From: Pseudomonadota bacterium
Lineage (GTDB): Bacteria; Pseudomonadota; Gammaproteobacteria; Burkholderiales; SCOH01
Length of the DNA stretch: 14,190 nt
Reading direction: 5' to 3'
NCBI GenBank assembly: GCA_030917985.1
Contig: JAUPTR010000053.1
Location: 1 to 14,190 of the forward strand
Shown here: piece after piece, positions 13,010 through 14,190 of the stretch
How positions within the stretch are numbered: the stretch's first letter is position 1
Layout of the letters: each line of letters opens with the position of its first letter
Made by a program: the position numbers and the translations under genes
The notes under the pieces: generated by a model
The model's database searches: none
The model's input: the letters and a program-made list of their open reading frames with translations, nothing else
What the model was told of the DNA's origin: nothing

Positions 13010-14190
13010 TTACGTCTCATATCCAGGTAATCCGGCTTGATTTCATCAGCCTTGCTGTTGAAGAAGTTCTGCTGTGGCAGATGCTCGCGGAACGATGCCA
13101 TGTCGCCATTCAGGCTTGGGTCGTTGATTACCACCGGGCGCAGGAAGATCACCAGTTCGATTTTCGAGGTGGTTTCGTCGCGGTAACTGGTGAGTGTGCC
13201 GATAAAAGGCAGGCGCGAAAACCACGGCAGGCCTTCACGCTTGTTTTCCACCGAATCGCGGATCAGTCCGCCCAGCACCGCCACCTGGCCGCTGGACAGC
13301 TTCAGGGTGGATTCGATTTCCCGTACTTCGATTTCCGGCACCAGATTTTCAATATTGATGTTGTAAAGCTTGGGTACCGGATCGGCTTTGTAACCAATGA
13401 TGTTGGAAATGGTCGGGCGAACGTTGAGGGAAACCTGGCTGCTTTCGCTGATCTGCGGCGTAACCGACATCACCACACCCACCGGAACAGTGTGCAGATT
13501 GGAGGTAAACGTGCGGCTGCCGGGGCCGGAGGCGGTTGCATCGGTCACATCGACATCCACAGTGAAATAGACTTTTTCCTGAACCACTTTCAGCAGCGCC
13601 GTCTGATTATTGAGCGCCATGATTTTCGGGCTGGAAATCACCTTGGTTTTGCCGAAGGTTTCAAGCATTTTCACCGTTGAGGTAAACGTACCGGAAAACA
13701 GATTCGGGTTGGCAATATTGAAGGTTAGCTGGGTAAACGGGGTAGCGCTCAGATTGGAGCCAATCACCGACTGCTGGAAGCTGGAGAAGGAACGGGTACT
13801 CTCGGATACCTTGGCCCAGTCAACGCCCGACTGGAATTGATCAGACAACTGCACTTCAACAATCGTCGCCTCGATCAGCACCTGACGCTGGGCGCTGGTG
13901 GTGACCTCCGAAATGAACTCCTGCACTTTTTTCTGCAGCCGGCTGTTGGCGCGCACCATCAGCACCCCGGATTCGGGATGGGCAATGACATTCACCGCTT
14001 CCCGACCCTCACTTAACGTTCGTTCCTGATCGTTGGATTGGCCGGCATCCACCGTACTGGTGCTTTCCAGAGCCTGATTGCCCGTCGCCGTGGATGCAGC
14101 GCCCACTGCCGTCGCAGAGCCAGTCCCTTTCGCCTGAGTCATTTGACCCGCCTGCTGAGTGCGCTTCTGATCCTCCTTGCCTTGCACAAC
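13006..14190 (-). CDS. mshL: MSHA-type secretin (outer-membrane pilus channel), C-terminal part; 5' end outside window
   Basis: About 394 C-terminal residues are seen and the frame stays open to the right edge. First comes a Ser/Thr/Gln/Gly-rich linker (to about 60), then an N-domain segment around VNVIAHPESGVLMVRANSRL and QVLIEATIVEVQLSDQFQSGVDW. The secretin channel domain follows, with the family signature around GVVMSVTPQISESSQVSLNV and RPTISNIIGYK, then SGQVAVLGGLIRD, PWFSRLPFIGTLTSYRDE and the ending LVIFLRPVVINDP. These are hallmarks of PilQ/GspD-type secretins, which form the oligomeric outer-membrane ring through which the pilus leaves the cell. Its TGA overlaps the mshN start as ATGA. 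The GTG at 14187 is internal to the gene, not its start. The MshL subtype is inferred from the operon order. Confidence 0.93.
   Translation of the reverse strand, partial: VVQGKEDQKRTQQAGQMTQAKGTGSATAVGAASTATGNQALESTSTVDAGQSNDQERTLSEGREAVNVIAHPESGVLMVRANSRLQKKVQEFISEVTTSAQRQVLIEATIVEVQLSDQFQSGVDWAKVSESTRSFSSFQQSVIGSNLSATPFTQLTFNIANPNLFSGTFTSTVKMLETFGKTKVISSPKIMALNNQTALLKVVQEKVYFTVDVDVTDATASGPGSRTFTSNLHTVPVGVVMSVTPQISESSQVSLNVRPTISNIIGYKADPVPKLYNINIENLVPEIEVREIESTLKLSSGQVAVLGGLIRDSVENKREGLPWFSRLPFIGTLTSYRDETTSKIELVIFLRPVVINDPSLNGDMASFREHLPQQNFFNSKADEIKPDYLDMRRK

Noticed and set aside
13598..13607. GCCGTCTGAT, nine of ten bases of the Neisseria DNA uptake sequence
   Set aside because: It is a single near match inside conserved mshL coding sequence, with no pairing as a terminator and no further copies noticed, so chance is sufficient.
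12493..13680. Plus-strand open frame (395 codons) across mshN and mshL
   Set aside because: It spans the junction of two well-supported minus-strand genes and encodes a low-complexity Arg/Ala/Pro-rich then His-rich product, typical of an antisense shadow.
14185..14187. GTG at the right edge as the mshL start
   Set aside because: The frame remains open to the window end and the visible protein lacks the signal peptide and N-terminal secretin domains, so the true start is outside.

Overview
The window looks like a stretch of a betaproteobacterial chromosome of moderately high GC, most likely from the Neisseriales/Chromobacteriaceae side. The pointers are a 51-residue cysteine-free RpmG directly behind RpmB, an MSHA-type pilus assembly operon, a Pseudomonas/Burkholderia-type secreted lipase, and an unusual patatin-like protein of a type I recall from Chromobacterium-like genomes. 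The genus cannot be fixed from the sequence alone. There are no tRNA, rRNA, CRISPR, transposase or phage genes.

Left part (1-4864). The window opens inside an FtsX/MacB-type ABC permease gene (+ strand, C-terminal end only). A small secreted cysteine-containing protein follows (+, own promoter and strong terminator). Two minus-strand genes come next: a secreted family I lipase (Ser106/Asp252/His274) with no foldase gene beside it in the visible sequence, and a cytoplasmic patatin-like protein whose nucleophile and Asp motifs are both non-canonical. Only 17 bp from the patatin start, a second full-length FtsX/MacB-type permease reads rightwards. The two permeases resemble a pair that would normally be adjacent, as if the lipase/patatin block lies between them.

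Middle (4865-5799). A small two-CxxC protein with a helix-turn-helix-like segment (+) converges on rpmB-rpmG (-). Each transcription unit has its own textbook hairpin terminator. rpmB has a clear sigma70-type promoter.

Right part (5825-14190). A tightly packed minus-strand operon encodes an MSHA-like type IV pilus assembly machine. In transcription order it is MshL secretin (5' end outside the window), MshN (bitopic TPR protein), MshE assembly ATPase, MshG platform protein, a PilM/PilN-like MshI, a PilO-like MshJ and a small exported MshK-like protein. Genes overlap by ATGA or TAATG except at the mshN-mshE junction. The expected working complex is the outer-membrane ring (MshL), the periplasmic and inner-membrane alignment proteins (I, J, K, N), the platform (G) and the cytoplasmic motor (E). 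No pilin, prepilin peptidase, retraction ATPase or MshM gene is visible.

The most notable irregularity is a single in-frame TAA in mshN. It falls just after the transmembrane segment and splits the gene into an anchored N-terminal half and an unanchored TPR half. The MshE N-terminus carries the 24+5+24-residue c-di-GMP-binding repeat, but the leading Arg of both repeats is Pro.
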